Assembly: GCF_030704535.1 (NCBI RefSeq)
Contig: NC_081814.1
Location: forward strand, 26,080,001 to 26,144,000
Direction: 5' to 3'
DNA: 64,000 nucleotides
Source: Vitis vinifera
Lineage: Eukaryota > Streptophyta > Magnoliopsida > Vitales > Vitaceae
The first letter of the stretch is position 1. The number at the start of each line of letters is the position of its first letter. The translations under genes and the position numbers were made by a program. Under the pieces are notes generated by a model. The model was given only the letters and a program-made list of their open reading frames with translations, was not told where the DNA came from and did no database searches. This document shows, piece by piece, positions 23,279-34,769 of this stretch.

Positions 23279-24006
23279 AAGGCAACCCTTTGAGTAGAGA
23301 TAATGAGGAGGCCAACTATAGGGCCTGCTGTTGTTTATAAATAACATTGGGAAGCCTTCAATAGCTTTTCTCCTTCTTTAACACCAAAAATCTGCCTGCA
23401 AACTCTTTTCACGCCCTCAAGTTGAAGAATCCTAGCCCCCAAGCTCAACTTTTCCTTCACAATTTCAGAGAACTTAGGCCCTAATTTCACTGCAGTTTTG
23501 CAAATGAAATATGGTTAAAATCAAGATGTTCACTATTTTTCTTAATCTCAAGTGTAGGAAAAGAGAAACAGTTACAAACTTACAATGTTCTCGGACTCCA
23601 TCCAAAAAATTGTCTGCCTTCTTCCTATTTTTGTTCATCCTATAATTGGTTGAATCCATTTTTTCTGCAATTTCAAGACAACACCATTAGTATAACAACT
23701 TCCATTTTGAAGTCTTCTACAACTAAAACAACTGACAGGAAAAGTAGAGAGAGAAAGAGAGAGTTTTACTTGGGATGATTGCCCTAGAGCCTTTTGAAGG
23801 AGATGGCCTATCATATTGGAAGCTTATTGGGATTCCAACAACATGCTCTGGGAGTTGGTTCTCCATATTTGTTGAAGTGCTGCAATTCGGTATCTCTTAT
23901 CTCCAACTGCCTCGTCAGTTGTCTTCAACAAGTAGTCTGGAATGCTTTGGTTTATAGAAATTGAAGAAACGCTTTGAGGTTGATCAAAACCTGTACAATG
24001 CAGGTG

Positions 24007-24061
24007 TATTTAAAGGGATAGAAATGGTGAATGAATCTTTAACTTTTAGTTGATGACTCAT
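24007..24061 (-). promoter_or_regulatory. Promoter of GEM-like copy 5
   Basis: TTTAAATA on the minus strand (24014-24007) and ATGACTCAT at 24053-24061 repeat the family promoter arrangement although the gene behind it is dead. Confidence 0.5.
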
Positions 24062-25300
24062 CCATTGCTCATCAACATGAATAAAAGCATAGACATAAAA
24101 AAAATTGTACTTAAAAATAGTCTGAGATGATGGTGTCTTCGGCCATTTTTGAAATACTATTGTAAGAAGGACTTATTCTTGTTTTGTTTAGTTCCCAAGA
24201 TATATCACAAGAGAGGTGTATTTTAGTTGACTCAGAGAGTATGTGAAGATGAAGCCTGTTGAGCTAATATTTTAGCTTTCTGATATCAGCCCTCTTTCAA
24301 TACTACAAGAAAAAGGGAAATGAGAATGCATTACTTCAGCCAAATTTCAACCAAATAAGATATTTTAGTGGTTCATAAAGGAAGATCGCATCTAACCACC
24401 TAATCAAACAACCTCTTTATTCTAAAGGGTTTAACTTTGAATAGGACTCTTCTATTCCCTGGAATTCAATCAGTACTTCTCAGGAATTGCCTAGACATTG
24501 GGGATCATACAACTCAAGGTGGAGTTCACAGCAACTATGGGAACAACCAGACCTCTTTCTAGACAAGAAAGTCTTGAGAACTTGGGTTCGCAGGAGAATG
24601 AAATTCATGGACACTTTGGGTGCAAGGAAAAGGAAAGGCCCCTAAGGAAGGATCAACCTATGAAGTCAAGAGTTGATTAAAGTGGTCATAAAAGGAAAAC
24701 TCACTATGCATAAACCTGATAGGACCAACCTGCCTTGTGCTTATCACAAGCTTTGCAGCTGTCTTTTTTATTTATCCATGTGCTTATCTCAAGCTTTTCA
24801 TTCCTTTTATTCTCATCCCTGGCTTTAAGGAAAAGGGGTGCTAGACAAGCCTCATTATTGATGCATCAAAATGCAAGTCTCTAAAACCAAAAAAAAAAAG
24901 AAAAAAAAAAAAGAAGAGCATATTTGGCATTTTTGATTAAATATCATTTATTTTTTTAAAAGGAGAAAATTGCTTTTAGAAAATTCATAGTATTGTTTGA
25001 CCGTTATTCTCGATTTCTAGTTTTTTTAAATAAGAAAATGAAGGAGAGAATAATTTTTAGAAAAAGAATAATTTAAGAATAATTTGCAATTCAAAAAATT
25101 GATAAAATTAATTGTAGAATAAATCAAAGCATTCTAGAATTCTTTGTGCTCGTAATTGATTGCTACATATTTGCATGTGATTTTTTATTTACTTAACGCG
25201 GCGCGGCGGCGCCTAACGGGCAGATCAAGTCAGGTGAGGAGTTCGCGCCCGTTTAACGGAAATTCAAGTTTTAAACATTCCCGCGCTTACTTGCATTACA
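24062..25300. other. Spacer between GEM-like copy 5 and ZFWD
   Basis: Up to about 24840 it is an array unit related to 8.2-8.95 kb, including the conserved short frame at 24498-24680. Then follow an A-rich tract (24890-24914), AT-rich sequence, and a small GC-rich patch at 25196-25260 (GCGGCGCGGCGGCGCC) just before the ZFWD promoter. The patch is unusual for this AT-rich area. Confidence 0.55.
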
Positions 25301-25314
25301 AGGATCCCAACGCC

Positions 25315-25800
25315 TATAAATAGAAACAGAAGAGCTAAAGAACATAACAGCAAGCTTGTAGTTCTCTCTGAAGACCGCCTTCTTCTCTTGTTTTCTACTT
25401 CTTCTTCAGGTTTGCTTCCTTCTTTATATTTTGGGTTTTTGCTTGAGGGTTTTGATTCATATCGAAGATGGGTTGGTGGATTTATTTGGTATTTGGAATT
25501 GAGAATCGGAGATTTAAAGATTCTGATAGATATGGGTTTTGGATTGAAGTTTTTAAGAATTGGAAAGTTAAGGGTTTGATGGATGTGAAGAGATGAAATT
25601 ATTTTATTTTAATTGATGTTTTGCAGCCATTCGTGGTGGATTTCTGAGTGTTTTAAATTGAGGATCATGGTGGATTTCTGAGGGTTTTAAATTGAAGATC
25701 ATAGATTTAAGGGCTTTCTCGATGTTGATGTTAGGATCTTGAAGGATTTGTTTGGTGCAGCAAACTTATATGTTCTACCTATGTATTTTTTGTGATGTAG
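25315..25800 (+). promoter_or_regulatory. ZFWD promoter and leader
   Basis: TATAAATA at 25315-25322, followed by a pyrimidine-rich leader (about 25350-25410). A good donor at 25410/25411 (CTTCTTCAG|GTTTGC) suggests an intron in the 5' untranslated region. Acceptors at 25626 (TTTTGCAG) or 25800 (GATGTAG, just before CCATGG) could close it. Which one is used cannot be decided here. Confidence 0.6.
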
Positions 25801-25802
25801 CC

Positions 25803-28312
25803 ATGGACATCAAGCCATCAAGATTGGTTGGAGACAAAAATGAAAGGGGAAGAAGACATGTGAACAACATGGTTTGTTCCTATTGGCTCCGTGGGAGGTG
25901 CAACAGAAACCCTTGTAGGTTCCTGCACCAAGAATTGCCCCAAAACACCCACTATCAAATTTCAAATCAGTTCCGCAAAAATTGCTGGCAGAGGAATCCC
26001 GACTCTGATTCGAAGAGTGCATCAAGTTTAACGAGTCTGGATAGGCCATCAGGTTCAACAACTCCGAAGCGTTCATCAGCTTCAAATCAATCCCATAGAA
26101 ACCACAGGGAGGGGACTCTCTATTCTGACCAGAAGGGTGAATGGGACTCAACTAATCTAAGGTGTTCATCAAGTCCAACAAGAGCAGGAAGTAGCTCTGG
26201 AAATGGAATTACACAGAATGTAATTGGAGAAAGGGTCTGCAAGTACTGGCTACATGGAAATTGTGTGGAGGCAGATAAGTGCCGGTATCTCCATTCATGG
26301 TTTAAGGGCCATGGGGTTTTCAAGTTGGCAGAGCTTAATGGGCACATCAAGGTAGTTGGTGCAGTAATTAAGATGGTGCTTTTGTTAATTGGTTAAATTG
26401 AACATCTTATCCATGAGAATTTTTTTTTCTTTGTTCAGGCCATCTCAGGAATTGTGCTTCCTTCTGGCTCAGAGAAGCTCTATACTGCCAGTCGAGATGG
26501 GTATATACGGGTTTGGGACTGCCATACTGGTCAATGTGATGGTGTGGTCAATCTTGGAGGGGAAATTGGGTCCTTAATCAGTGCAGGCCCTTGGGTATTT
26601 GCTGGAATAAAAGATGTTGTTAAGGTAAGATTGAAACACATCTTATTCCTTTTCTCTTCAATTTGTTTGTTCAATTCAGTTTAATAAGAATTTGATGTAT
26701 GGGATCGTATCTGTGCTGGTACTGTTTCAGGCATGGAATATTGAGTCTTGTGCTGATGTCTCTCTTGACGGACCAGTTGGGCAAATTTATGCTATGGTGG
26801 TGAATAATGATATGCTATTCGCGGGGGCACAGGTAAATTTCTTCATAGTTTTTAACTTTCTGTGTCGTTCTATTAGGAATGGTAATGATTTGGTATATTA
26901 TATGACCCCTTAAAATGACTAATGGAGTCCAACTTCCCATTCTGCCTTACAACCTGAAAATAGCAGTGTGAAAGAACTTGCACATTTGAGTCCGACCCTT
27001 TTTTTTTTACTCTTTTTCTATTTCAAAATATTGGGGTCACACTCCAAAGTTATTTCTTATTTTTTATTTTGTTGTTGCAGAATGGCACTATACATGCATG
27101 GAAAGCCAATAAGGAAACCAATGCTTTTAAGCCAGCTACAACATTGGAAGGCCACAATGGTGCTGTGGTTTCACTCACAGTAGGCGGTGGGAGGCTTTAT
27201 TCTGGTTCCATGGACAATACAATAAGAGTAGGTTTAATTAAGCTCTTTTATATGCTATGATATCATTTTTCTATGCAAAGTGGTTTGGAAATATGTCAGC
27301 TAGAGATTTTACATTAAGGGTGTTTGTTTTATCATTTCCTATAATGCGAAAACTGCTAAATAGTCATGGTCTATTTGAATATCCAAATTGTAAAATTCAT
27401 GGGACTTCTTTAATTGAATAGTTACCAGAATATCTAGTTAATGCTGTTTGACTTAATATTGCTCAGTTGTTCCATTGTCATGGTTTATAATATTTCTTGA
27501 TGAAATGTGTATATATGAGTGATTATCATATTCCTTTCAGGTGTGGGATCTTGATACATTACAATGTATTCATGCACTGAAGGAGCATGCATCAGTTGTG
27601 ATGTCTCTTGTTTGTTGGGGTCCCTATTTAATATCATGTTCATTGGACCAAACAATTAAGGTCGGTTTCATTTCTTACATTTATTATATTCACCATGGAT
27701 ATTAGACCTGATGTCTGTTCTGATTCTTGTTTTGGTGCAGGTTTGGTTTGCTACTGAAGCTGGCAACCTGGAAGTGACTCACACACACAATGAAGAACAT
27801 GTAGGTTATTGTCATTCAGTTCTTTTTTTATCTTAATTTATGAACTGTGGATTTTGGTTTGCTTCTAGGAACCCTTTTATCAAGGGAATGGTTGGTGGTA
27901 ATGCTGATATATTGCTGTCATAATGCTGTTATACTCTGCTTCTTGTTACAGGGTGTGCTATCTCTTTTTGGTATGAACAATTCGGAAGGGAAACCAATAT
28001 TGTTGTGCTCCTGCAATGACAATTCTGTGCGGCTTTATGAATTACCATCGTGAGTATAACCATTACTTTCTAGGTTTTATTTCCCTTCTTAATTCAATTA
28101 TTCTTGGTAAACAGAACATTCTTCCCTGTTTCTTGGTTGACTAATTTTATTTGTTGTGGCATAGATTCACTGAGAAGGGCAGCATATTTGCAAAAGAAGA
28201 AGTCAGAGAGATTCAGATAGGTCCAGGGGGACTTGTTTTCACTGGGGATGGAACTGGACAAGTTGATGTTTGGAAATGGCAGGCAGAGCCAACTTCATTG
28301 ACATCTGAATGA
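25803..28312 (+). CDS. ZFWD: CCCH zinc finger and WD40 repeat protein (ZFWD family)
   Basis: Eight coding exons join without a break: 25803-26351, 26439-26624, 26731-26832, 27081-27227, 27541-27660, 27741-27800, 27952-28049 and 28165-28312, giving 469 residues. Two CCCH fingers are visible, Cys25-Cys33-Cys38-His42 (CX7CX4CX3H) and Cys146-Cys154-Cys160-His164 (CX7CX5CX3H), linked by a Ser/Asn-rich stretch. WD40 blades follow from about residue 175 (ELNGHIKAISGIVLP, RDGYIRVWDCHTG, LEGHNGAVVSL, SMDNTIRVWDLDT, SLDQTIKVWF, GTGQVDVWKW). This is the plant ZFWD1-4 order. The fingers suggest RNA binding and the propeller protein contacts, but the cellular role is not known to me. The start is the first ATG after the leader, in good context. 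It lies alone, opposite in strand to most neighbours, and looks functional. Confidence 0.92.
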
Positions 28313-30869
28313 TGGAAGGCAGTTGTTATCTCCAGAAAGCTATGCTCTGATTCTGGTTTGTCAATATGATCATTCACACGCAGAATTCTCTTTGTAGTAA
28401 TCTTACAAACTGTAAATTTGTAATCTCCACTCATTCAATGAAAATTCATTTTGTCATATTAGTATTGTCATTGCCAACTCTTTGTTTCGAGGGTTAGTTC
28501 ATTTACCATTGCTCCTAAGTCATGCCCAGAAACTGGCATTTTAGCCTTTGGGGAAGATTCAGCTTTTGAACAAGCACCTCTATTACTTGTTTTCTTTAGT
28601 CTGACTCAGAATATGTGAAGATGCATCATTTTGAGCTTTCATTTCATCTTCCTGATGCCAGACCTCTTTTAATTCTATATGAAAAAGGGGAATTGAGAAG
28701 ACATTAGATCAGCTGAATTACAAGCAGAAAGATAAGATATTTTAATGGTTTCACAGAGGAAGATTGAAAATAACTACCAAACTAGACAACCTTTTTGTTC
28801 TAAATCAGATCCTATGAATTTGACACAGAAAAGAGAGTTGGATTGTCGAGGCTAGAACTATGAGAGAACCCCACCAAATAATAGCGGCTACTTGTTTGGA
28901 AGGCATGCCATATTAGCTGCTGGAAGGGCAGATTCACTTTTATTGGGGACTTGCCATTTCTGTAGAAGCAAATAGAAAGGAAACTCCCAGTGCATAACAA
29001 GAGCCAGCTCATCTAAGTTCACTCACCAACTTGGAAAGCATATAAATCTAGTTCCAAGTTTGATAGCCAAGCAAGTCATGCTTCTGTATTTCTATCAGTA
29101 GGCCTGAAGAGTGGACACACATAGAAATATATTACATTCATTATAAGTTTATAACCCCAATTACAGACAAAAGGCTTTCCATAAAATACAGAGGAAGATG
29201 CACAATAGCTTATGACATTCAAGTGCCTTGAGATATAATCAAAATATAACATAAGAGCAATTTCCTTTTTCATCTACAGTTTTACCAACTGCAAGGTTCT
29301 CATAAACACAATTGAAAAACAATTCATTTTTCTTAAGCCAGCAACATTCTTCAGTCAAGTCTGGTCATATGCTTTAAGCCTCACAAAGAGAAATCCCACT
29401 ACCCCAAGTAGATGAACCTGGAATTGTTGTCAATAATTTGATTCCCAGCGAATGAGATGTCCTCCAATTTCTGTTTCACGGGACAACTGACATAGTTGGA
29501 ATCAGGTGACAAGATTAACCATGTTGTTCAATATTCAACATTGGAATTGCTACTTGAGTTTCCCAAAAGCAATTAGCAGGGTGGGTAATCACAATGGTCA
29601 TCAATATCTCTACCCAAAAGAAGACAATGAATTCATGCTATTAAGATTGAGAATAATGACTAATCAACCTTGGATTCTTTGACTTAACGATCTTGCACTA
29701 TGATTGAGAATCTAGCAGAGTTAAGAGCAATTGCACATGAAGGGGTTCGTTAGAGCATGATATTCATTGTAGGCTCAAATTCTAATACTTTAATAACCTT
29801 TTAGGAAAATTGGGAACTTAACAAAAGTCGTAGAATTTTCAAATATAATAATGTATTGGATTTTGGCAGCTCAATGTATCTTTTTTCAATAAAATTATAA
29901 TTTAATACTCTTAGTTTGTTCATAAAAATTTACGTATGAAACTATAGTTCAATATGCTTACTGATATCCTACAACGAATAAGAGAAGTTTCTGACACAAT
30001 ATATGTAGTGAACTCTTCTTAACCATGTCAATACATTTTAAAGTTGTGAGAACCTATTAGGTCCAAAATAAACAATATCTACATAAGAGGGAGTAGATCA
30101 TTACACTTACTATATTCATGAAAGTAGAGAGCTGACTACAATGATAATGTAGTTTACTTGACATAGAACAACTAGCTAGTTGAGAATGCTCTAAAAGGAC
30201 TTGCAGTAGCTAGCTAAAGCAAAGTTTCCCTCATCATGAGATAACTAGCCCGATTTGATTCACCAGAGGTTGCCTAACTCTAGATCTTCTCATGGAAGAG
30301 AGTAATCTTAATTTTCCTACCAAAAACTTCCCAGATAATGCTTGAAGGTGCCATAATCTATAGCTCAAGCCAGACAAAAAGCAAAAGGCATCACTGTCAG
30401 TAAAATACCAAGCCTTTACTATCTCCAATTGTTTGGGCAGTTCTGTTTTCTAACCTTTCATTTCACAGTGTCACTATCAACATTCAACAAATGACTACAA
30501 ACCTTATGGTCTTAACTCATCACACAAAAGTCACTTTGAGGTTGGATATCGCTTTATTCAATTCCTGTAACTCAACAAACCCAGTTGAGAATCAGTTTCC
30601 CTAGGGTATACATCTTCGTAGTACATTTGATTAGGATCAATGGAATATGTCATATGCACATAGTACACGAGACTTGACTATGCCATATGTCATTTGACTT
30701 AGAGCAATGGAATGTGTCATATGGCTTGGCTACTCAAGTACTAGCACAATATCACTTTGGAAGAACTTGTTCTGTGCACAAGTAGAATATAAGCAGTTGA
30801 AGAATTGGAGATCAATTTCTCATTAACAAAAAAATTTGTACAAAGCCTTTGATTGTGCAGAGCTTTATC
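28313..30869. other. Spacer after ZFWD with decayed array units
   Basis: The ZFWD 3' end lies near 28430-28460. From about 28560 the sequence is a diverged copy of array spacers: 28.65-28.8 kb resembles 8.42-8.54 kb, 28.8-29.7 kb resembles 9.3-10.1 kb, and 29.75-30.87 kb resembles 6.2-7.0 kb. No GEM-like exon is visible in it. So a unit lost its genes or was assembled by unequal exchange. Confidence 0.55.
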
Positions 30870-30874
30870 AGGTT

Positions 30875-31174
30875 GGTTGAATGACATATCCTAGGAGTTG
30901 CTGACATGGAGCTGAGTAGATTGAAGTGGAAGTAGTCAAATAAGTTAGTCATGTGGAAGATTTACCTATTCCTTAGGAGTATTTGTTGGTTTGTTTCTGT
31001 TCTTTAGGAAGTATCTATAGGTAGCAGGTTTGTTGCTATTTTTTATGTTTTTTTGTTTTAAGCTACTGTATAAATAAGTACTTTGAAGCTTAATAAATTA
31101 TATATCACTTTAGATTCCTCAACGTTCTGTTGCTTCCTGAGAGTTTCTACACTTTGTTTCTATCAAAACCAACA
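30875..31174 (+). repeat. Copia C left LTR
   Basis: 300 bases ending CCAACA. The first base is G where the right LTR has T. Near its end it holds TGTATAAATAAG (about 31068), a likely TATA box of the element. Confidence 0.85.
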
Positions 31175-31216
31175 AATTGGTATCAGAGCCAAGTTCTTGA
31201 GTAACTTGTGAGGTGA

Positions 31217-32523
31217 GTGAGCCTAAAAAACCTACAAACAATATCCAAAATGACCTCAAAAGCTTCACTGAATGCACTGGCACCTCCAGTGTTTGATGGA
31301 ATAAATTATCAAGTGTGGGCTGTCCATATGGAAGCTACCTTGATGCTAGTGATCTGTGGGAAGCTGTTAGTGAGTAATATGAAGTTCCTCCTCTGTCCGA
31401 CAATCCAACTATGGCTCAAATAAAACTACACAATGAGAAGAGGCAAAGGAAATCAAAGGCAAAAGCTAGTCTATTTGCAGTTGTCTCATCTACAATTTTC
31501 ACCAAAATCATGACACTGAAGATAACAAATGAAATATGGAACTTCTTGAAGAAGGAATATGAAGGAAATGAACGAGTCAAAGGTATGCAAGTGCTGAACC
31601 TGATTAGAGAATTTGAGATGTAAAGGATGAAAGAATCAGAAACAATCAAGGATCACTCAGACAGACTTCTTAGTATTGTTAACAAAGTAAGACTTCTTGG
31701 TACAGACTTTTCTGATTCTAGAATAGTTCAAAAAAATTTTATAACAGTTCCTGAAAAGTTTGAGACTACAATATCATCTCTAGAAAACTCAAAAGATGTG
31801 TCAAGTATCACCTTGGTAGAGTTGTTGAATGCATTACAGGCTCAAGAACAAAGGAGGCTTATGAGACAAGAAGGATTTGTAGAGGGTGCATTTTAGGCCA
31901 TATCTCAGTACAAGAAAGAGATGCAAAACAACAATAACAATAGCAATAACACTCAAAAGTTTCTGCCATGTTCTTACTATAAAAAATCCAATCATCCACA
32001 AAAAAGGTGTTGGTGGAGGCCGGATGTAAGATGTCATAAGTGTGGTCAGCTAGGGCATGTGGAAAGGATATGCAAATCTCAACAGCAGCAGGGAGAAGTC
32101 AAGGCTGCTGTGGAAGAACTTCAAGATGAGGAACTGTTTTTAGTATCATGGTTTGCCACTAATAGCTCCCCAGAAACTTGGCTTATAGACAATGGTTGTA
32201 CAAATCATATGACTTATGATCTAGGGCTCTTTAAGGAACTTGACAAAACTGTTACTTCCAAAGTTAGAATTGGAAATGGAGCATATCTTGCAGTAAAAGG
32301 CAAAGGAATAGTGGCAATTGAAGGCCACACAGGTTTGAAATTAATCTCTAATGTCTTATATGTCCCTGAGATTAATCAAAATCTGTTGAGTGTTGGTCAG
32401 CTGCTGGAAAAAGGCTATAAGGTGCTGTTTGAGGACAATCATTGCATGATTGCTGATGCACAAGGCAGAGAGGTATTTATAGCCCAAATGAAAGGCAAAA
32501 GCTTTGCCTTGGATTTGATGTAA
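31217..32523 (+). pseudogene. Copia C gag and protease (broken)
   Basis: Gag begins near 31250 (MTSKASLNALAPPVFDGINYQ), shifts frame near 31410, stops at 31621, and continues 31627-31896. A frame at 31921-32523 holds the zinc knuckle (CHKCGQLGHVERIC) and protease, where the active-site triad reads DNG (ETWLIDNGCTNHMT) instead of the usual DSG. The frame ends at 32521. Confidence 0.82.
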
Positions 32524-33210
32524 GAAGAGCAGACTGCAATTCACAAAGAAAAAAGCAATACAATGCTTTGGCATAGGCGTTTGGGGCACTTTGATCATAC
32601 TACCCTTCTCTTTATGAAGAAGAACAATCTTGGAGAAGGCTTTCTTGAATTATAGGTGAAGCCTCCTACTTGTGTAGCCTGTCAATACGGGAAACAAACA
32701 AGACTTCCTTTCCCACAAAACAAGGCCTAGAGAGCTACTCAGAAGTTGTAGTTAGTACACAGTGATGTGGGAGGACCTTAGAGAACACCATCACTGAATG
32801 ACAGCATTGAGCACCAGCTTACAACACCTTATACCCCTCAACAGAATGGAGTCATTGAGAGGAAAAATAGAACGTTTATGGAAATGACAAGGTGTTTGCT
32901 GCATGACAAAGGGCTGCCAAAGAAATTCTGGGCTGAGGCTACACATACATCAGTCTTTCTGCTGAATAGATTGCCAACAAAAGCTTTGCAACAAAAGAGT
33001 CCATTTTGAAGCATGGTATGGCCATAAACCAAGGCTGCAAAATTTAAAAACATTTGGTTGTCTTTGTTTCTGTTATATTCCACATGTTAAGAGAGACAAA
33101 TTGGATAAGAAAGTCAGAATGCTGATATCTTAACCAAGCCACTTCCCAAAGCTAGATATGAGTTCTTGAGGCATAGGATTGGAGTTTGCAGCTCTAGAGA
33201 CAAGGAGGAG
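32524..33210 (+). pseudogene. Copia C integrase remnants
   Basis: The pre-integrase zinc region (LWHRRLGHF) and HSDVGGP are readable in pieces to 32800. The catalytic core is deleted, and the reading resumes at TPYTPQQNGVIERKNRT (near 32825) and FWAEATHTSVFLLNRLPTKA. From about 33115 only the extreme C terminus of RNase H (ADILTKPLPKARYEFL) remains, next to the right LTR. Confidence 0.8.
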
Positions 33211-33511
33211 TGTTGAATGACATGTCCTAGGAGCTGCTGACATGGAGTTGAGTAGATTGAAGTGGAAGTAGTCAAATAAGTTAGTCATGTGGAAGATTTA
33301 CCTATTCCTTAGGAAGTATTTGTTGGTTTGTTTCTATTCTTTAGGAAGTATCTATAGGTAGCAGGTTTGTTACTATTTTTTATGTTTTTCTGTTTTAAGC
33401 TACTGTATAAATAAGTACTTTGAAGCTTAATAAATTATATATCACTTTAGATTCCTCAACGTTCTGTTGCTTCCTGAAATATTCTACACTTTGTTTCTAT
33501 CAAAACCAACA
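33211..33511 (+). repeat. Copia C right LTR
   Basis: 301 bases, TGTTGAATGACATG to CCAACA, followed by the AGGTT target copy. Confidence 0.87.
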
Positions 33512-33565
33512 AGGTTCACGTAAATACATTTGTTGAAGCGGGAGGGAGGAAACTTATGACTTGAA

Positions 33566-34589
33566 TCAGTTCTGGAGTGGATTCTGCACTTGAGAAATAG
33601 CCTCTCGAAGATAGCTGAAAGCTTTTTGGTAATTCAAGAATCCCATAAACCAGAAGTCAAAGTTATCCATGGTAACAATTTCAATGTACTTCTAAGAAGG
33701 ATTTTTCACATTCTCACTTTGGTTGGCTCTCTTTATCTTTCTTAGTGGGATCGAGACCTGCACAAGACAAGTTTTACTTAGATATTGAGAAACAAGGAGA
33801 AGGAGAGGAAAAGAGAGAGTTATGGGAGTCATCTACCTTGTAATGAAATCTAACCAATTCACCATTTGGGGAAGAAAATCTGATTGATCTTTCACTGAAA
33901 AATGCAAGCCTTTGAGTTGAGATAAAGAGGAGGCCTGCTATAGGGCCTGCTGTTGTTGATAAATAACATTGAGAAGCCTTCAACAGCTTCTCTCCTTTTC
34001 CAAAACCAAAAATTTGTCTGAAAACTTTCTTCACCCCTCCAAGTTGAAGAATCCTAGCCCCCAATCTCAACTTGCCCTTCACGGTTTCAGAGATCTTAGA
34101 CCCTATTCTCACTGCAGTTTGACCAAAAAGAAGAGAAAGTTAATTATCATTCAATGTTGTTCCGAAAATTCAGTATAGTTGTTGAAAAGAAACCATTATC
34201 TTACAACTATGTGTCTAACCCCAAGTAGGGTCCTTATGATTCTAAGAAATTCCCACCAACCAAACAGAGCAAATAAAAATTGATGAAAGAAGAGGAAGAA
34301 GATGGTTACAATGCTCTCGGACTCCATGCACAAAATTTGCTGTCTTTTTCGGATGTTTTTTCATCCTATGATTCATTGAATCAATTTTATCTGCAATTTC
34401 AGGAGACAACCCCTTTAGCAAAATGACTTGTATCATTAGCCAAAGTAGACAAAAATCATAACAGTGCAAGTTCTTGAAAGAGTGATTCTTACTTTGAGTT
34501 AACATCAGAGCGCCATTTGAAGGAGAGGGATCATTGCATTGGCAGTTGATTGGAATTCTGACAACCTCTCCTGGAAGTTGGTTCTTCAT
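33566..34589 (-). pseudogene. GEM-like gene, copy 6 (nonsense in exon 4)
   Basis: Exons 34589-34493, 34390-34310, 34111-33837 and 33757-33566 have the standard lengths 97, 81, 275 and 192. The protein starts MKNQLPGEVVRIPINC and is normal through exon 3. An in-frame TAG at 33694-33692 replaces the usual Gln at about residue 173, so the last 42 residues with the conserved FWFMGFLNYQK block would be lost. Everything else is intact, including splice sites. A truncated protein of about 172 residues is possible. Copy 2, its duplicate, is broken at a different codon. Confidence 0.85.
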
Positions 34590-34714
34590 ACTTCACTACT
34601 ATCTGCAATTGCCTTTTGTGGCTTGTCTGCAACAAGTGGTCTGAAGCCCTCTCTAGTCTCAAAGATTGATGCAATGGTTTTGGGGATTGATCAAGCCTTG
34701 TCCAAGTGCAAATA

Positions 34715-34761
34715 TATTTAAAGGGATGATGAGCCTTGTAACTTTTATTTGAATGAGTCCT
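34715..34761 (-). promoter_or_regulatory. Promoter of GEM-like copy 6
   Basis: TTTAAATA on the minus strand (34722-34715) is kept. The upstream palindrome reads ATGAGTCCT (34753-34761) on the + strand, with one base changed from the ATGAGTCAT in copy 2, which breaks the symmetry. Confidence 0.5.
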
Positions 34762-34769
34762 CTATGGTT

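Larger units (their letters stand above)
20314..23866 (-). pseudogene. GEM-like gene, copy 5, split by Copia D
   Basis: Exons on the minus strand: 23866-23770 (MENQLPEHVVGIPIS), 23664-23584, exon 3 from 23489 to 23284 and then, beyond the insertion, 20664-20596, and exon 4 20505-20314 (ending NPVQK). Exon lengths equal those of the intact copies once the insertion and one copy of its AAGGC duplication are removed. Exon 3 also has an in-frame TAA at 23337-23335, within the YLSTTAG block. The gene is therefore broken twice: nonsense and a 2.6-kb insertion. Confidence 0.88.
30875..33511 (+). mobile_element. Copia C, internally deleted LTR retrotransposon
   Basis: LTRs 30875-31174 and 33211-33511, primer site TGGTATCAGAGCC at 31178-31190, and a perfect 5-base target duplication AGGTT (30870-30874 and 33512-33516). 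The LTRs differ little by eye. The interior keeps gag, the zinc knuckle and protease. It jumps within integrase (near 32805) and again from integrase to the last RNase H codons (near 33115), so reverse transcriptase is absent. It lies in the 3' flank of GEM-like copy 6. Confidence 0.92.
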
